Shown: positions 1-7,304, counted from the stretch's first letter. The stretch: 21,631 bases of DNA from Bacillota bacterium (GCA_023451395.1 JAEXZL010000106.1:1-21631), one strand, 5' to 3'. Numbers and translations: made by a program. The notes: generated from the sequence alone by a model not told the origin.

Positions 1-425
1 ATGCTGAGGCCGCTCATATAGTGTTCTCCTCTGGTATACCAATAGTTATGCTTGGATTGGATGTAACAAGAAAAGTGCTGTGCGTACCTACAGTGGTAGA
101 TAGAATGGAAAAGATTAAAAATGCAGCTTCAGAGCTCTTTGTGGACCTTATGAGATTCTTTGGAAAAACTCAGAAAGAAATGTTTGGCTTTGAAGGAGGA
201 CCTCTTCATGACCCTACCTGTATTGCTTATCTTATAGATGAAAGCTGTATAGAGGTAAAGCCTATGTATACTGAAATAGAGCTTAGAAGTGAACAGAGTT
301 ATGGAAGGACAAACTGCGATTATTTTGGAAATTCCCTTAAGGAACCGAATGCTAAAGTAGGAATTGATATAAATCCTGAACGTTTCTGGGATATAGTAGA
401 AGAGTGCATAAAACTATATAATTAA
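1..425 (+). CDS. Nucleoside hydrolase (IU-nucleoside hydrolase family), C-terminal part, 5' truncated by window edge
   Basis: The reading frame is open from base 3 and the true start lies upstream of the window, so only about 140 C-terminal residues are seen. They match the end of the inosine/uridine-preferring nucleoside hydrolase family (RihA/RihB type): the IVFSSGIPIVMLGLDVT segment, followed by GGPLHDPTCIAYLID, which carries the family's active-site histidine in an HDP motif, then YGRTNCDYFGN near the end. These enzymes hydrolyse the N-glycosidic bond of ribonucleosides to free base and ribose, using a calcium bound mainly by N-terminal aspartates that are not in view. The gene is probably the last of its transcription unit, since a strong terminator follows at 453-500. 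The preferred nucleoside cannot be told from this fragment. An internal ATG at 48 is not a credible start, because the conserved motif continues upstream of it. Confidence 0.88.
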   Translation, partial: AEAAHIVFSSGIPIVMLGLDVTRKVLCVPTVVDRMEKIKNAASELFVDLMRFFGKTQKEMFGFEGGPLHDPTCIAYLIDESCIEVKPMYTEIELRSEQSYGRTNCDYFGNSLKEPNAKVGIDINPERFWDIVEECIKLYN

Positions 426-451
426 GGGTGCATAAAATTATATAATTAAGT
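404..451. repeat. Short tandem duplication (24 bp x 2) across the nucleoside hydrolase stop codon
   Basis: Bases 404-427 and 428-451 are near-identical copies of a unit starting GTGCATAAA and ending TATAATTAAG. They differ by one internal C/T substitution and by the last base. The first copy contains the TAA stop; the second copy is non-coding. It looks like a local slippage or duplication event. Confidence 0.75.
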
Positions 452-452
452 G

Positions 453-500
453 AAAAATCCTTATAAGCTCTTAATGATGCTTATGAGGATTTTTATTTCT
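453..500 (+). terminator. Intrinsic terminator after the nucleoside hydrolase
   Basis: AAAAATCCTTATAAGC (453-468) pairs with GCTTATGAGGATTTTT (479-494), a 16-bp stem with one G-U pair and a 10-nt loop, followed by a T-rich tail. The A-tract on the 5' side could also let it work on the opposite strand. Confidence 0.85.
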
Positions 501-620
501 TAGAGATATTAATTATAGATAAATTTAGCTATTATAGAATGCTTCCCTGGGAAAATTATAGGTATATTGCCATAGAATTGGAAGGATATTTTAGCTATCT
601 AAGATAATAATTAAAAAAAT

Positions 621-632
621 ATTTCATGAAAT
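621..632. promoter_or_regulatory. Perfect palindrome, candidate operator for the RpiR-type regulator
   Basis: ATTTCATGAAAT reads identically on both strands. A related half, ATATTTCAT, lies upstream of the regulator gene at 2440-2448. RpiR-family proteins bind short inverted repeats near the genes they control. The link to this regulator is inference from position and shape. Confidence 0.35.
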
Positions 633-693
633 GTGCTATTATACGACATTATTTTCGTAATTTGAAACAAAGTACCGAAGGAGTTCAGAAGAA

Positions 694-722
694 TTGATAA
701 AAACGTTTAACTCCATTAAAAT
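694..722 (+). promoter_or_regulatory. Candidate sigma-A promoter for the first PTS gene
   Basis: TTGATA (694-699), a 17-bp spacer and TAAAAT (717-722). The spacer contains AAAAACGTTTAAC, a poor match to a CcpA cre box (three mismatches to the 14-base consensus), so catabolite control here is only a possibility. Confidence 0.45.
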
Positions 723-875
723 AATATTTGTTAATAGGTTTACAAAGCTTATATCTCTTAAGTATCTTCCGGAAGCAGAGATGAAATAGCAGTATAGATT
801 GGAGTAAATTGCTAATAAAGGCGCTTAATAGCTGTCTTTAGAAATAAACTTTCAGAAAGATTGAGGTGTATATAG

Positions 876-2294
876 ATGACAAATCAAGAACTATCAAAAA
901 AGATTCTTGAATTGGTTGGTGGAAAGAATAATGTTGTTTCAGCATTTAACTGCATGACTAGACTTCGTATAACACTTAAAGATAAGTCTAAGGTTCAACT
1001 AAAAAAGCTGAAAGAAACAGAGGGTGTATTAGGAGTAGTAGAAGATGTTACTCTTCAGGTAGTTCTAGGCCCTGGAAAAGCTAAAAAGGTTTGTGATATC
1101 TTTGTAAAGGATGCCGATGTTCACAGCGATACTGCTGGTGATTGGAAAGAAAACAAAGCTGCAATTAAAGAAGGGCAGAAGCAAAGCAAGCTAAAAACAG
1201 CTCTAAAAACAATAGCTGATATATTTATACCAATGCTTCCAGCAATCATTGCTGCCGGACTATTTAATGGATTTGCAAGCTTACTTGGACAAGTTGCTCC
1301 AGAAGCAATCGCTTCAAAGACAGGATTTATTTATATTCTTCAGACCTTATTCTCCCTTATTGGTGGAGGTTTCTTAAGCTACTTTGCAATATACACTGGT
1401 ATAAATGCAGCAAAGAAGTTCGGTGCAACTCCTGCCCTTGGTGGTATGATAGGTGCAATGTCAATAATGGCACAAATAAATACAATTTCCCAGGCTCTTG
1501 GTCTTTACAATGCTGATGTACCTTTAGAGTCCATACTTACTACTGGTAAGGGTGGTATCATAGGAGTTATCTTCGGAGTTTGGATATTAGCTTTAGTTGA
1601 GAAGACAGTACGTAAATTTGTTCCAGATGTACTTGATTTAATAGTAACTCCATTTGTTTCTTTATTAGTGGTTGCAGTACTATTTGTACTTGTAATAATG
1701 CCTGCTACAGGCTTCCTTTCTGACTGGTTGGTTGAAGCTTTATCCGTGCTTATTAATTCCAGTAATCCTGTAGTATCAGTTATCTCTGGTTTTGTATTGT
1801 CAGCTGTATTCTTACCAATGGTACTTTTAGGACTTCATCATGGTCTTATTCCAATCTATGCTATACAGCTTGAGCAAATGGGAGGGGTATCTTTATTCCC
1901 AGTGCTTGCAATGGCCGGTGCAGGGCAGGTTGGTGCTGCAATAGCTATATATATTAAAGCTAAAAAAGTAGGAAATGATCGTATGAGAAAGGTTATAACC
2001 GGTGCTCTCCCTGCTGGCTTCTTAGGGGTTGGAGAACCTCTTATATACGGAGTAACCCTTCCAATGGGTAAGCCATTTATCACTGCTGGCATAGGAGCTG
2101 GTTTCGGTGGTGCCTTTGTAATGCTTACTAAGGTTATGGCAACAGCTTGGGGTCCTTCAGGACTTGTGGCAATTCCATTAATGAAGACAGGAGCTATGAT
2201 GCTTAACTTCTTCTTAGGTCTTGTAATAGCTTATGTTGCTGGCTTCATAATCACAGCTTTATTCATTAAGGATAAAGACGTAGCTAATGCTTAA
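876..2294 (+). CDS. PTS permease EIIBC, MurP-like (glucose superfamily), copy 1
   Basis: A 472-residue membrane permease that imports and phosphorylates a sugar, probably an amino sugar. Residues 1-80 are an EIIB domain with the phosphorylated cysteine at C26 in NCMTRLRI and the QVVLGPGKAKK segment. Residues about 107-465 are the EIIC membrane domain, with the conserved GEPLIYG loop at 386-392. There is no EIIA domain, so it must borrow a IIA-Glc-type protein encoded elsewhere, as E. coli MurP does. The EIIB signature and the adjacent RpiR/MurR regulator suggest N-acetylmuramate or N-acetylglucosamine-type substrates, but no MurQ etherase or NagA/NagB is in the window, so specificity is open. 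The start is ATG 876 with GAGGTG at 863-868. It is followed by its own terminator. A closely related paralogue lies at 3615-5033. Confidence 0.9.
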   Translation: MTNQELSKKILELVGGKNNVVSAFNCMTRLRITLKDKSKVQLKKLKETEGVLGVVEDVTLQVVLGPGKAKKVCDIFVKDADVHSDTAGDWKENKAAIKEGQKQSKLKTALKTIADIFIPMLPAIIAAGLFNGFASLLGQVAPEAIASKTGFIYILQTLFSLIGGGFLSYFAIYTGINAAKKFGATPALGGMIGAMSIMAQINTISQALGLYNADVPLESILTTGKGGIIGVIFGVWILALVEKTVRKFVPDVLDLIVTPFVSLLVVAVLFVLVIMPATGFLSDWLVEALSVLINSSNPVVSVISGFVLSAVFLPMVLLGLHHGLIPIYAIQLEQMGGVSLFPVLAMAGAGQVGAAIAIYIKAKKVGNDRMRKVITGALPAGFLGVGEPLIYGVTLPMGKPFITAGIGAGFGGAFVMLTKVMATAWGPSGLVAIPLMKTGAMMLNFFLGLVIAYVAGFIITALFIKDKDVANA

Positions 2295-2345
2295 GGTAAG
2301 TAAACTTGTATATTTTGCGGCAATAGAGCAAAAGATATAATATTT

Positions 2346-2384
2346 AAAAATGAGCCGGTACTGCTATAGTGCCGGCTCATTTTT
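2346..2384 (+). terminator. Intrinsic terminator after PTS copy 1
   Basis: AAAAATGAGCCGGTAC (2346-2361) pairs with GTGCCGGCTCATTTTT (2369-2384), a 16-bp stem with one G-U pair. The core is much richer in G+C than its surroundings. The stem ends in a T-run on one side and begins with an A-run on the other, so it may work in both directions. Confidence 0.9.
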
Positions 2385-2408
2385 AAGTAGAGAAGGATTT
2401 TGAGTATA

Positions 2409-2438
2409 TTGAAATAGCTAACTACTAAATTTTAATAA
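2409..2438 (+). promoter_or_regulatory. Candidate promoter of the RpiR-type regulator
   Basis: TTGAAA (2409-2414) followed after 18 bp by TAATAA (2433-2438). A TATTTCAT element just downstream (2441-2448) could be an autoregulatory half-site. Moderate motif quality only. Confidence 0.35.
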
Positions 2439-2485
2439 AATATTTCATAGTATTTAGACAGTTTTTCTGCAGAAAGAGGGATTCT

Positions 2486-3325
2486 ATGAAGAGTGTTTTG
2501 ATAAGACTAAGAGGGGCAAAGGATACTGCTAGTGAAACAGAAAAATCTATTATTGAGTATTTGTTGAAGCATCCTGAAGATGCTATGGAACTTAGCATTC
2601 GAGAGCTAGCGGATAGGACCTTTTCATCACCATCTACAATAATACGCATGTGCCATAGAGTAGGCTTTGAAGGCTTTAAGGATTTTAGAAAGGCCATAAC
2701 CTATGAGCTTGCTTTAAGAAAGCAAGGAGAAATAGAAACAACAAAGGATATTACGAAAAATGATAGCCTAGAAGAGATCATCGAGAAGGTAACTTATAAA
2801 AGTATAGTTTCACTAGAAGATACCAAAAACCTTCTAGATGTGGAAACCTTGGAAACTGCTGTGGATATAATCCATAAGTCAAGTACCATATGCCTATTTG
2901 GAATTGGAGCTTCCCTTTGTGTAGCTAGGGATGCCTATCTTAAATTTTTAAGACTAAATAAGCTCTGCATATTAAACGATGACTGGCATTCCCAACTCTT
3001 GCAGGCAAGGAACATGACTGAAAAGGATGTAGGTATTGTTATTTCCTATTCGGGGCAAACAACTGAAATGATAGAATGCATGAAGGTTATGAAAAATAAT
3101 GGAGCTTCTATAATTGCTATAACCAGCTATAACCCATCACCGGTAGCTGAGCTTAGCGACTATAATCTTTATGTGGCTCCCAATGAAGCAATCCTCAGAA
3201 GTGGAGCTATGTCTTCGAGAATCTCTCAGCTTAATATTATTGATATACTTTTTATAGCCTATGCAATTAGAGAATATGACATCTCCGTTGAAAGACTTAA
3301 AAGAAACTATATTGAAAAGCCTTAG
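2486..3325 (+). CDS. RpiR/MurR-family transcriptional regulator (HTH + SIS)
   Basis: A 279-residue cytoplasmic regulator. Residues 1-77 form the RpiR-type helix-turn-helix domain, with the recognition region around TFSSPSTIIRMCHRVGF (45-61). Residues about 124-250 form a SIS phosphosugar-binding domain, with the FGIGAS turn (138-143) and the SYSGQT loop (187-192) that typically holds the sugar phosphate. Regulators of this family sense phosphorylated sugars such as MurNAc-6-P or GlcNAc-6-P and control uptake and catabolism genes. It lies between two paralogous PTS permeases, which are its likely targets, with candidate inverted repeats in both permease leaders. The start ATG has AGAGGG at 2475-2480. 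The exact effector is not evident from the sequence. Confidence 0.9.
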   Translation: MKSVLIRLRGAKDTASETEKSIIEYLLKHPEDAMELSIRELADRTFSSPSTIIRMCHRVGFEGFKDFRKAITYELALRKQGEIETTKDITKNDSLEEIIEKVTYKSIVSLEDTKNLLDVETLETAVDIIHKSSTICLFGIGASLCVARDAYLKFLRLNKLCILNDDWHSQLLQARNMTEKDVGIVISYSGQTTEMIECMKVMKNNGASIIAITSYNPSPVAELSDYNLYVAPNEAILRSGAMSSRISQLNIIDILFIAYAIREYDISVERLKRNYIEKP

Positions 3326-3341
3326 GTTTAGGGCTTTTTTT
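3315..3341 (+). terminator. Intrinsic terminator overlapping the end of the regulator gene
   Basis: AAAAGCC (3315-3321) pairs with GGCTTTT (3332-3338) and the T-run continues to 3341. The 5' arm lies within the last codons of the gene. Confidence 0.7.
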
Positions 3342-3515
3342 GTTTGGCTATTAATGATATAAAGCTTTAATAATCATTGAAATTTACATTAATTAGCACT
3401 GTTAATAGTGGAAGATATTATTGAATATTCTTACTAAAATTAGTGCTTATACCTTTTTGTGGTTTGTTCACTAAATGTTAACAATTAAAAGCTGTATTTT
3501 TTAAAAAAATTTGGT

Positions 3516-3529
3516 ATTATTGAAATAAT
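3516..3529. promoter_or_regulatory. Inverted repeat in the leader of PTS copy 2, candidate operator
   Basis: ATTATT-GA-AATAAT, a 14-bp interrupted palindrome about 85 bp before the start codon. It overlaps TTGAAA (3520-3525), which could be a -35 element with TTAATA/TAATAT about 18-19 bp downstream. The arms are AT-only, so a chance origin is possible. Confidence 0.3.
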
Positions 3530-3614
3530 GATACAGTAAAATGTTAATATAAAGTGAAATTTTATAACACTTTTCTGTTATCGTTTAATATATTGAAAGT
3601 TGGGGGTGTTCAAA

Positions 3615-5033
3615 ATGACAAATCAAGAACTATCAAAAAAGATTCTTGAATTGGTAGGCGGCAAGGATAACGTTGTTTCAGCCTATAACTGTATGACCCG
3701 TCTGAGAATTGTCTTAAAGGATAGGTCTAAGGTAAAGCTTCAGGAGCTAAAGGCAACTGAAGGAGTTTTAGGAGTAGTTGAAGATGAAACTCTTCAGGTT
3801 GTTTTAGGGCCAGGAAAGGCTAAAAAGGTTTGTGATCTATTTGTTCAAGATGCCGGTGTTACAGGTTCTGCACCAGCAGATTGGAAGGAAAATAAAGAGG
3901 CTATAAAAGCAGGACAGAAGCAGAGCGGATTTAAAACCGGATTAAGAACAATAGCGGATATATTCATACCAATGCTTCCAGCAATTATAGCTGCAGGTTT
4001 ATTTAATGGCTTTGCTAGCTTGTTAGGACAGGCTTTCAAGGCAGAAGTTGCAACACAAACAGGATTTATATTTATATTACAAACTATATTCTCACTTGCA
4101 GGAGGAGCTTTCTTAAGTTACTTTGCAATATTTACTGGCGTAAATGCTGCAAGAGTATTTGGAGCAACTCAGGCTCTTGGTGGAATGATAGGTGCAATGT
4201 CAATAATGGCACAGATAAACACTCTATCTACAGTATTTGGACTTTATAATGCAGATACTCCTTTAAAATCAATACTTACTACTGGTAAGGGTGGTATCAT
4301 TGGAGTAATATTTGGTGTTTGGATTCTTTCTAAGGTTGAGAAAGCAATTCGAAAGAGAGTTCCAGATGTACTTGATTTAATAGTAACTCCATTTTTATCA
4401 TTGTTAATAGTAGCCGTACTTTTTGTACTTATTATTATGCCGGCTACAGGATTGCTTTCCGATGGCTTAGTAAAAGCACTTTCAGTATTAATTAACTCTA
4501 GTAATCCAGTGGTTTCAGTAATTTCAGGATATGTATTATCCGCTGCCTTCCTGCCAATGGTACTTTTAGGTCTTCATCATGGTCTTATTCCAATCTATGC
4601 TATACAGCTTGAGCAAATGGGCGGAGTTTCTTTATTCCCAGTGCTTGCAATGGCTGGAGCCGGACAGGTTGGAGCAGCAATTGCAATTTACCTAAAGGCT
4701 AGGAAAGTTGGAAATAGCAGGATGAAGAAGGTTATAGCTGGAGCTCTTCCAGCAGGTGTTTTAGGAGTTGGTGAGCCTCTTATTTACGGAGTTACCCTTC
4801 CAATGGGTAAGCCTTTTGTAACTGCAGGCTTAGGAGCAGGTTTCGGAGGAGCTTATGTAATGCTTACTAAGGTTATGGCTACTGCCTGGGGACCTTCAGG
4901 AGTTGTAGCAATTCCTCTTATGAAAACTGGTGCAATGATGTTAAACTTCTTGCTAGGATTAATTATTGCCTACATCGGAGGTTTCATAATAACAGCATTA
5001 TTCATAAAGGAAAAAGACGTAGCTAACGTATAA
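3615..5033 (+). CDS. PTS permease EIIBC, MurP-like (glucose superfamily), copy 2
   Basis: A second 472-residue EIIBC permease, by eye roughly four-fifths identical to the product of 876-2294 and of exactly the same length. The EIIB domain has C26 in NCMTRLRI; the EIIC domain has the GLHHGLIPIYAIQLEQMGG region and GEPLIYGVTLP. I place the start at ATG 3615, not at the in-frame TTG at 3600: GGGGGTG (3602-3608) sits 6 nt before the ATG, and the protein then begins MTNQELSKK exactly like its paralogue. It lacks EIIA, so it needs a shared IIA protein. Most differences from copy 1 are in the EIIB-EIIC linker (residues 81-110), while the transport core is nearly invariant, so the substrates are probably the same or closely related. 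Its separate leader suggests different expression timing. Confidence 0.9.
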   Translation: MTNQELSKKILELVGGKDNVVSAYNCMTRLRIVLKDRSKVKLQELKATEGVLGVVEDETLQVVLGPGKAKKVCDLFVQDAGVTGSAPADWKENKEAIKAGQKQSGFKTGLRTIADIFIPMLPAIIAAGLFNGFASLLGQAFKAEVATQTGFIFILQTIFSLAGGAFLSYFAIFTGVNAARVFGATQALGGMIGAMSIMAQINTLSTVFGLYNADTPLKSILTTGKGGIIGVIFGVWILSKVEKAIRKRVPDVLDLIVTPFLSLLIVAVLFVLIIMPATGLLSDGLVKALSVLINSSNPVVSVISGYVLSAAFLPMVLLGLHHGLIPIYAIQLEQMGGVSLFPVLAMAGAGQVGAAIAIYLKARKVGNSRMKKVIAGALPAGVLGVGEPLIYGVTLPMGKPFVTAGLGAGFGGAYVMLTKVMATAWGPSGVVAIPLMKTGAMMLNFLLGLIIAYIGGFIITALFIKEKDVANV

Positions 5034-5043
5034 GATGTCGGGG

Positions 5044-5071
5044 GCCTGGCACCTTATAGGTGCCAGGCACC
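5044..5071. repeat. REP-like GC-rich nested palindrome
   Basis: GCCTGGCACCT (5044-5054) and AGGTGCCAGGC (5058-5068) form a perfect 11-bp stem around a 3-nt loop. Each arm also contains its own 13-base palindrome: GGTGCCAGGCACC at 5059-5071 and an imperfect GGGGCCTGGCACC at 5041-5053. It is strikingly G+C-rich for this genome and has no T-tail, so it looks like a dispersed repetitive extragenic palindrome rather than a terminator. Confidence 0.6.
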
Positions 5072-5091
5072 AGAGAAAAGAGATTTCATAT

Positions 5092-5136
5092 AATAAGCGT
5101 AAATGCTCACTTAATTAGTGCTCATTTACGCTTATT
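5092..5136 (+). terminator. Terminator hairpin after PTS copy 2
   Basis: AATAAGCGTAAATG (5092-5105) and CATTTACGCTTATT (5123-5136) form a perfect 14-bp stem. A small CAC/GTG inner pairing (5108-5110 with 5118-5120) lies in the loop. The downstream tract is T-rich but interrupted. Confidence 0.7.
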
Positions 5137-5202
5137 TATTATGATTTTATTTTCAATTGTATCTATAATTTCTTGGAAATTCTCATTGGAATTTTTAAAG
5201 GG

Positions 5203-5216
5203 TGAAAGTGCTTTCC
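5203..5216. promoter_or_regulatory. Candidate cre (CcpA) site upstream of the DUF4127 gene
   Basis: TGAAAGTGCTTTCC matches the 14-base catabolite-responsive element consensus TGWNANCGNTNWCA except for the central C and the last A, and it is a near-palindrome. It lies 17 bp upstream of the -35 element. This suggests carbon-catabolite control of the DUF4127-DUF296 unit. Confidence 0.5.
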
Positions 5217-5232
5217 AAATAGCTTCTATTAA

Positions 5233-5261
5233 TTGAAATTAAAACCAAATTAAACTAGAAT
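5233..5261 (+). promoter_or_regulatory. Sigma-A promoter of the DUF4127-DUF296 unit
   Basis: TTGAAA (5233-5238), a 17-bp spacer and TAGAAT (5256-5261): close to consensus with ideal spacing. Transcription would begin near 5268, giving a very short leader that starts almost at the ribosome binding site (GGAGG, 5269-5273). Confidence 0.65.
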
Positions 5262-5282
5262 AAATTATGGAGGTTATGTGAT

Positions 5283-6785
5283 ATGATAAAAATATTGTTT
5301 ATACCATTAGATGAAAGACCTTGTAATAGAATGTTTCCTGAGTTTATTGTAGCTTCTGGGGAAGAGGTGAGCCTTATAACTCCCCCTAAGGAAATCCTAG
5401 GGGATAAGAAGAACCCTGCAAGTATAGAAAAGCTCTGGGATTTTATCTTTGAAAATATAAAGGAATGCACCTATGGTGTTCTTTCCATGGACATGCTTCT
5501 TTATGGAGGACTTATTCCATCGAGGCTTCATTATCTTTCTATGGATGTAGCCGAGAGATATCTAAATAATATAAGAAAAATTAAGCTTATAAATCCTAAT
5601 ATTAAAATTTATGCCTTTAACTGCATTATGAGAGCTCCTCAGTATAACTCCTCTGAAGAAGAGCCGGATTATTATGAGGAATATGGCTATAGACTATTTA
5701 GGAGAAGCTATCTTTTAGATAAGGAAGTGAGGTTTGGGATAACTGAAGAAGAGGAAGATGAGAAGAAATCCATAAAAATCCCTGAAAATATTCTTTTAGA
5801 CTATGAAAGCAGAAGGTTTTTTAACGAAGAGATAAACATTAAAGTTGCTAAGCTTATTGAAGAGGATGTTATAGATTTCTTAGTTATTCCCCAGGATGAT
5901 TCATCAGAATTTGGTTATACTGCTATATCACAAAAAAGGATTATAGATTTTATAAAGGATAAAAAATTGGAGTTTAAAACCTCTGTGTACCCCGGTGCAG
6001 ATGAGGTGGGAAGCTCTCTACTAGCTAGATGCTTAAATGATTATTTAAATAGAAGGATTAAAATATTTCCCTTTTATGCTTCAACCTTAGGTCCTGAAAT
6101 CATACCTCTATATGAAGACAGACCAATGAATGAAAGCTTAAAATATCATACAAGAGTATGCCTTTGTGAATTGGTAGAATCACCGGAAAAGGCAGATTTG
6201 ATATTAGCTATAAATTCTCCAGGTAAAAAGATGCAGGAGGCCTCTGTTCAGATAGAAGGCAGTGATCTTACCTATACTTCCCATAGAAACTTGCTGGATT
6301 TTGTTTATAAGATAGAAGCTTATTTAAAAGCTGATAAAAAAGTGATTTTATGTGACTCAGCCTATGCTAATGGAGGAGATCTTCAGCTTATTAACTATTT
6401 AGACAGAATGGGAATTCTATTAAAGCTTACAGCTTATGCTGGCTGGAATACCAATTGTAATACCTTAGGTACAGTGATAGCTTCCGGAATATATGCATTG
6501 GAATCGGAAAATAACAGTAAGATTAAGCATTTAGTATATAGAATTATTGAGGACGCTTTTTATCAGTCCATAGTAAGACAAAGGGTTGCAAGGGAATACC
6601 TTCCAAAGATGAACCTAAGCTATTATGATTTTAAGACCAAGCAGGAAGAGGTTGAAAATACTATAAGGGATTTATTAATAGAAGAATATAATAAGCTTAT
6701 AAGCTCTAAAGAAGTTGATTTTAAGCTTAATAAGGTAGAAACTCCTTGGAAGAGAATGTTTGAAATTGGTATGGATATAAGCTAA
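5283..6785 (+). CDS. DUF4127 family protein
   Basis: A 500-residue protein without signal peptide or membrane segments. It carries the hallmarks I associate with DUF4127: PLDERPCN at residues 8-15, DMLLYGGLIPSR, PQDDSSEFGY, YPGADEVGSSLLAR, a GPEIIPLYEDRP segment, DSAYANGGD, and AGWNTNCNTLGT followed by an EDAFYQSIVRQR region. The many conserved Asp, Asn and Arg residues in short loops look like an enzyme active site, but I know of no established biochemical function. The start is ATG 5283 with GGAGG (5269-5273) behind a good promoter and a cre-like box. It follows the MurP-like PTS genes and is probably co-transcribed with the DUF296 gene at 6857. A role in carbohydrate or cell-wall sugar metabolism is inference from context only. 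Confidence 0.85.
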   Translation: MIKILFIPLDERPCNRMFPEFIVASGEEVSLITPPKEILGDKKNPASIEKLWDFIFENIKECTYGVLSMDMLLYGGLIPSRLHYLSMDVAERYLNNIRKIKLINPNIKIYAFNCIMRAPQYNSSEEEPDYYEEYGYRLFRRSYLLDKEVRFGITEEEEDEKKSIKIPENILLDYESRRFFNEEINIKVAKLIEEDVIDFLVIPQDDSSEFGYTAISQKRIIDFIKDKKLEFKTSVYPGADEVGSSLLARCLNDYLNRRIKIFPFYASTLGPEIIPLYEDRPMNESLKYHTRVCLCELVESPEKADLILAINSPGKKMQEASVQIEGSDLTYTSHRNLLDFVYKIEAYLKADKKVILCDSAYANGGDLQLINYLDRMGILLKLTAYAGWNTNCNTLGTVIASGIYALESENNSKIKHLVYRIIEDAFYQSIVRQRVAREYLPKMNLSYYDFKTKQEEVENTIRDLLIEEYNKLISSKEVDFKLNKVETPWKRMFEIGMDIS

Positions 6786-6856
6786 CTTAAGTTGGTTTGA
6801 TTTGACATAATGAGATGGAAAAAGAAAGATATAAGGAAAGTAAGAGAAGGGATATT

Positions 6857-7246
6857 ATGAAAATACATTGTTTTAGATTAAAAAGGGGACAAGATTTACT
6901 TCTGTCAATTAAGGAGTATTTGTTAGAAAAGCACATTAAGGCAGGAACAATTCTATCAGCAGTGGGTTGTGTTAGCAAAGCTAGAATAAGAGATGCCAGC
7001 GGAGTTACAATTAGAGAGCTTATGGAACCCCTTGAAATAGTATCTCTAATGGGAACGGTATCAGAGAGTAGAAGCCATCTTCATGTAGCCTTCTCTAAAG
7101 AGGATTTATCTACAGTTGGCGGACACCTAGTAGAAGGCTGTATTATAAATACCACTGGAGAAATTGTGATTATGGAGCTTGAGGAATATAGCTTTCATGG
7201 AGAATATGATGCTGAAACAGGTTACGATGAATTAATAATAAAATAA
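6857..7246 (+). CDS. PPC/DUF296 domain protein
   Basis: A 129-residue single-domain protein of the PPC (plants and prokaryotes conserved, DUF296) family. The segment around SHLHVAF (H74, H76) and GGHLVEGC (H90) matches the family's conserved histidines, which form a metal site in solved bacterial and archaeal members. Family members are small trimeric proteins, some called DNA-binding by similarity to plant AT-hook proteins, but no AT-hook is present here. I chose ATG 6857 rather than the upstream in-frame ATG 6815 because GAAGGG (6846-6851) sits just before it and homology begins at MKIHCFRLK. It lies 71 bp after the DUF4127 gene and before a terminator, so the two probably form a two-gene unit. 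Its function is unknown. Confidence 0.85.
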   Translation: MKIHCFRLKRGQDLLLSIKEYLLEKHIKAGTILSAVGCVSKARIRDASGVTIRELMEPLEIVSLMGTVSESRSHLHVAFSKEDLSTVGGHLVEGCIINTTGEIVIMELEEYSFHGEYDAETGYDELIIK

Positions 7247-7253
7247 TTAAAAA

Positions 7254-7304
7254 AGGATGTTTATGCTTAAGAATTCTATTTGGGTATAAACATCCTAAAT
7301 TTTT
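7254..7304 (+). terminator. Intrinsic terminator after the DUF296 gene
   Basis: AGGATGTTTAT (7254-7264) pairs with ATAAACATCCT (7286-7296), an 11-bp perfect stem, followed by AAATTTTT. It separates this unit from the downstream catabolic operon. Confidence 0.8.

Larger units (their letters stand above)
501..862. other. Intergenic leader before the first PTS gene; no convincing gene
   Basis: About 360 AT-rich bases without a supported gene. It holds a perfect 12-bp palindrome ATTTCATGAAAT (621-632), a candidate sigma-A promoter (694-722), and the smaller palindromes TTCCCTGGGAA (543-553) and CTTCCGGAAG (766-775). A 42-codon stretch open from 661 to a TAG at 787-789 lacks an ATG and resembles nothing I recognise; it could be a decayed gene remnant. 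Confidence 0.5.

Noticed and set aside
697..712. cre box in the promoter of the first PTS gene
   Set aside because: Three mismatches to the consensus, including the flanking G and CA; too weak to call as a feature.
1856..2092. Antisense open frames inside the PTS, transporter, CoA-transferase, thiolase and adhesin genes
   Set aside because: They lie opposite well-conserved genes, lack ribosome sites and family motifs, and are expected shadows of the coding strand.
3600..3614. TTG at 3600 as the start of the second PTS gene
   Set aside because: It would place the ribosome site GGGGGTG inside the gene and add five residues not found in the paralogue; ATG 3615 fits both.
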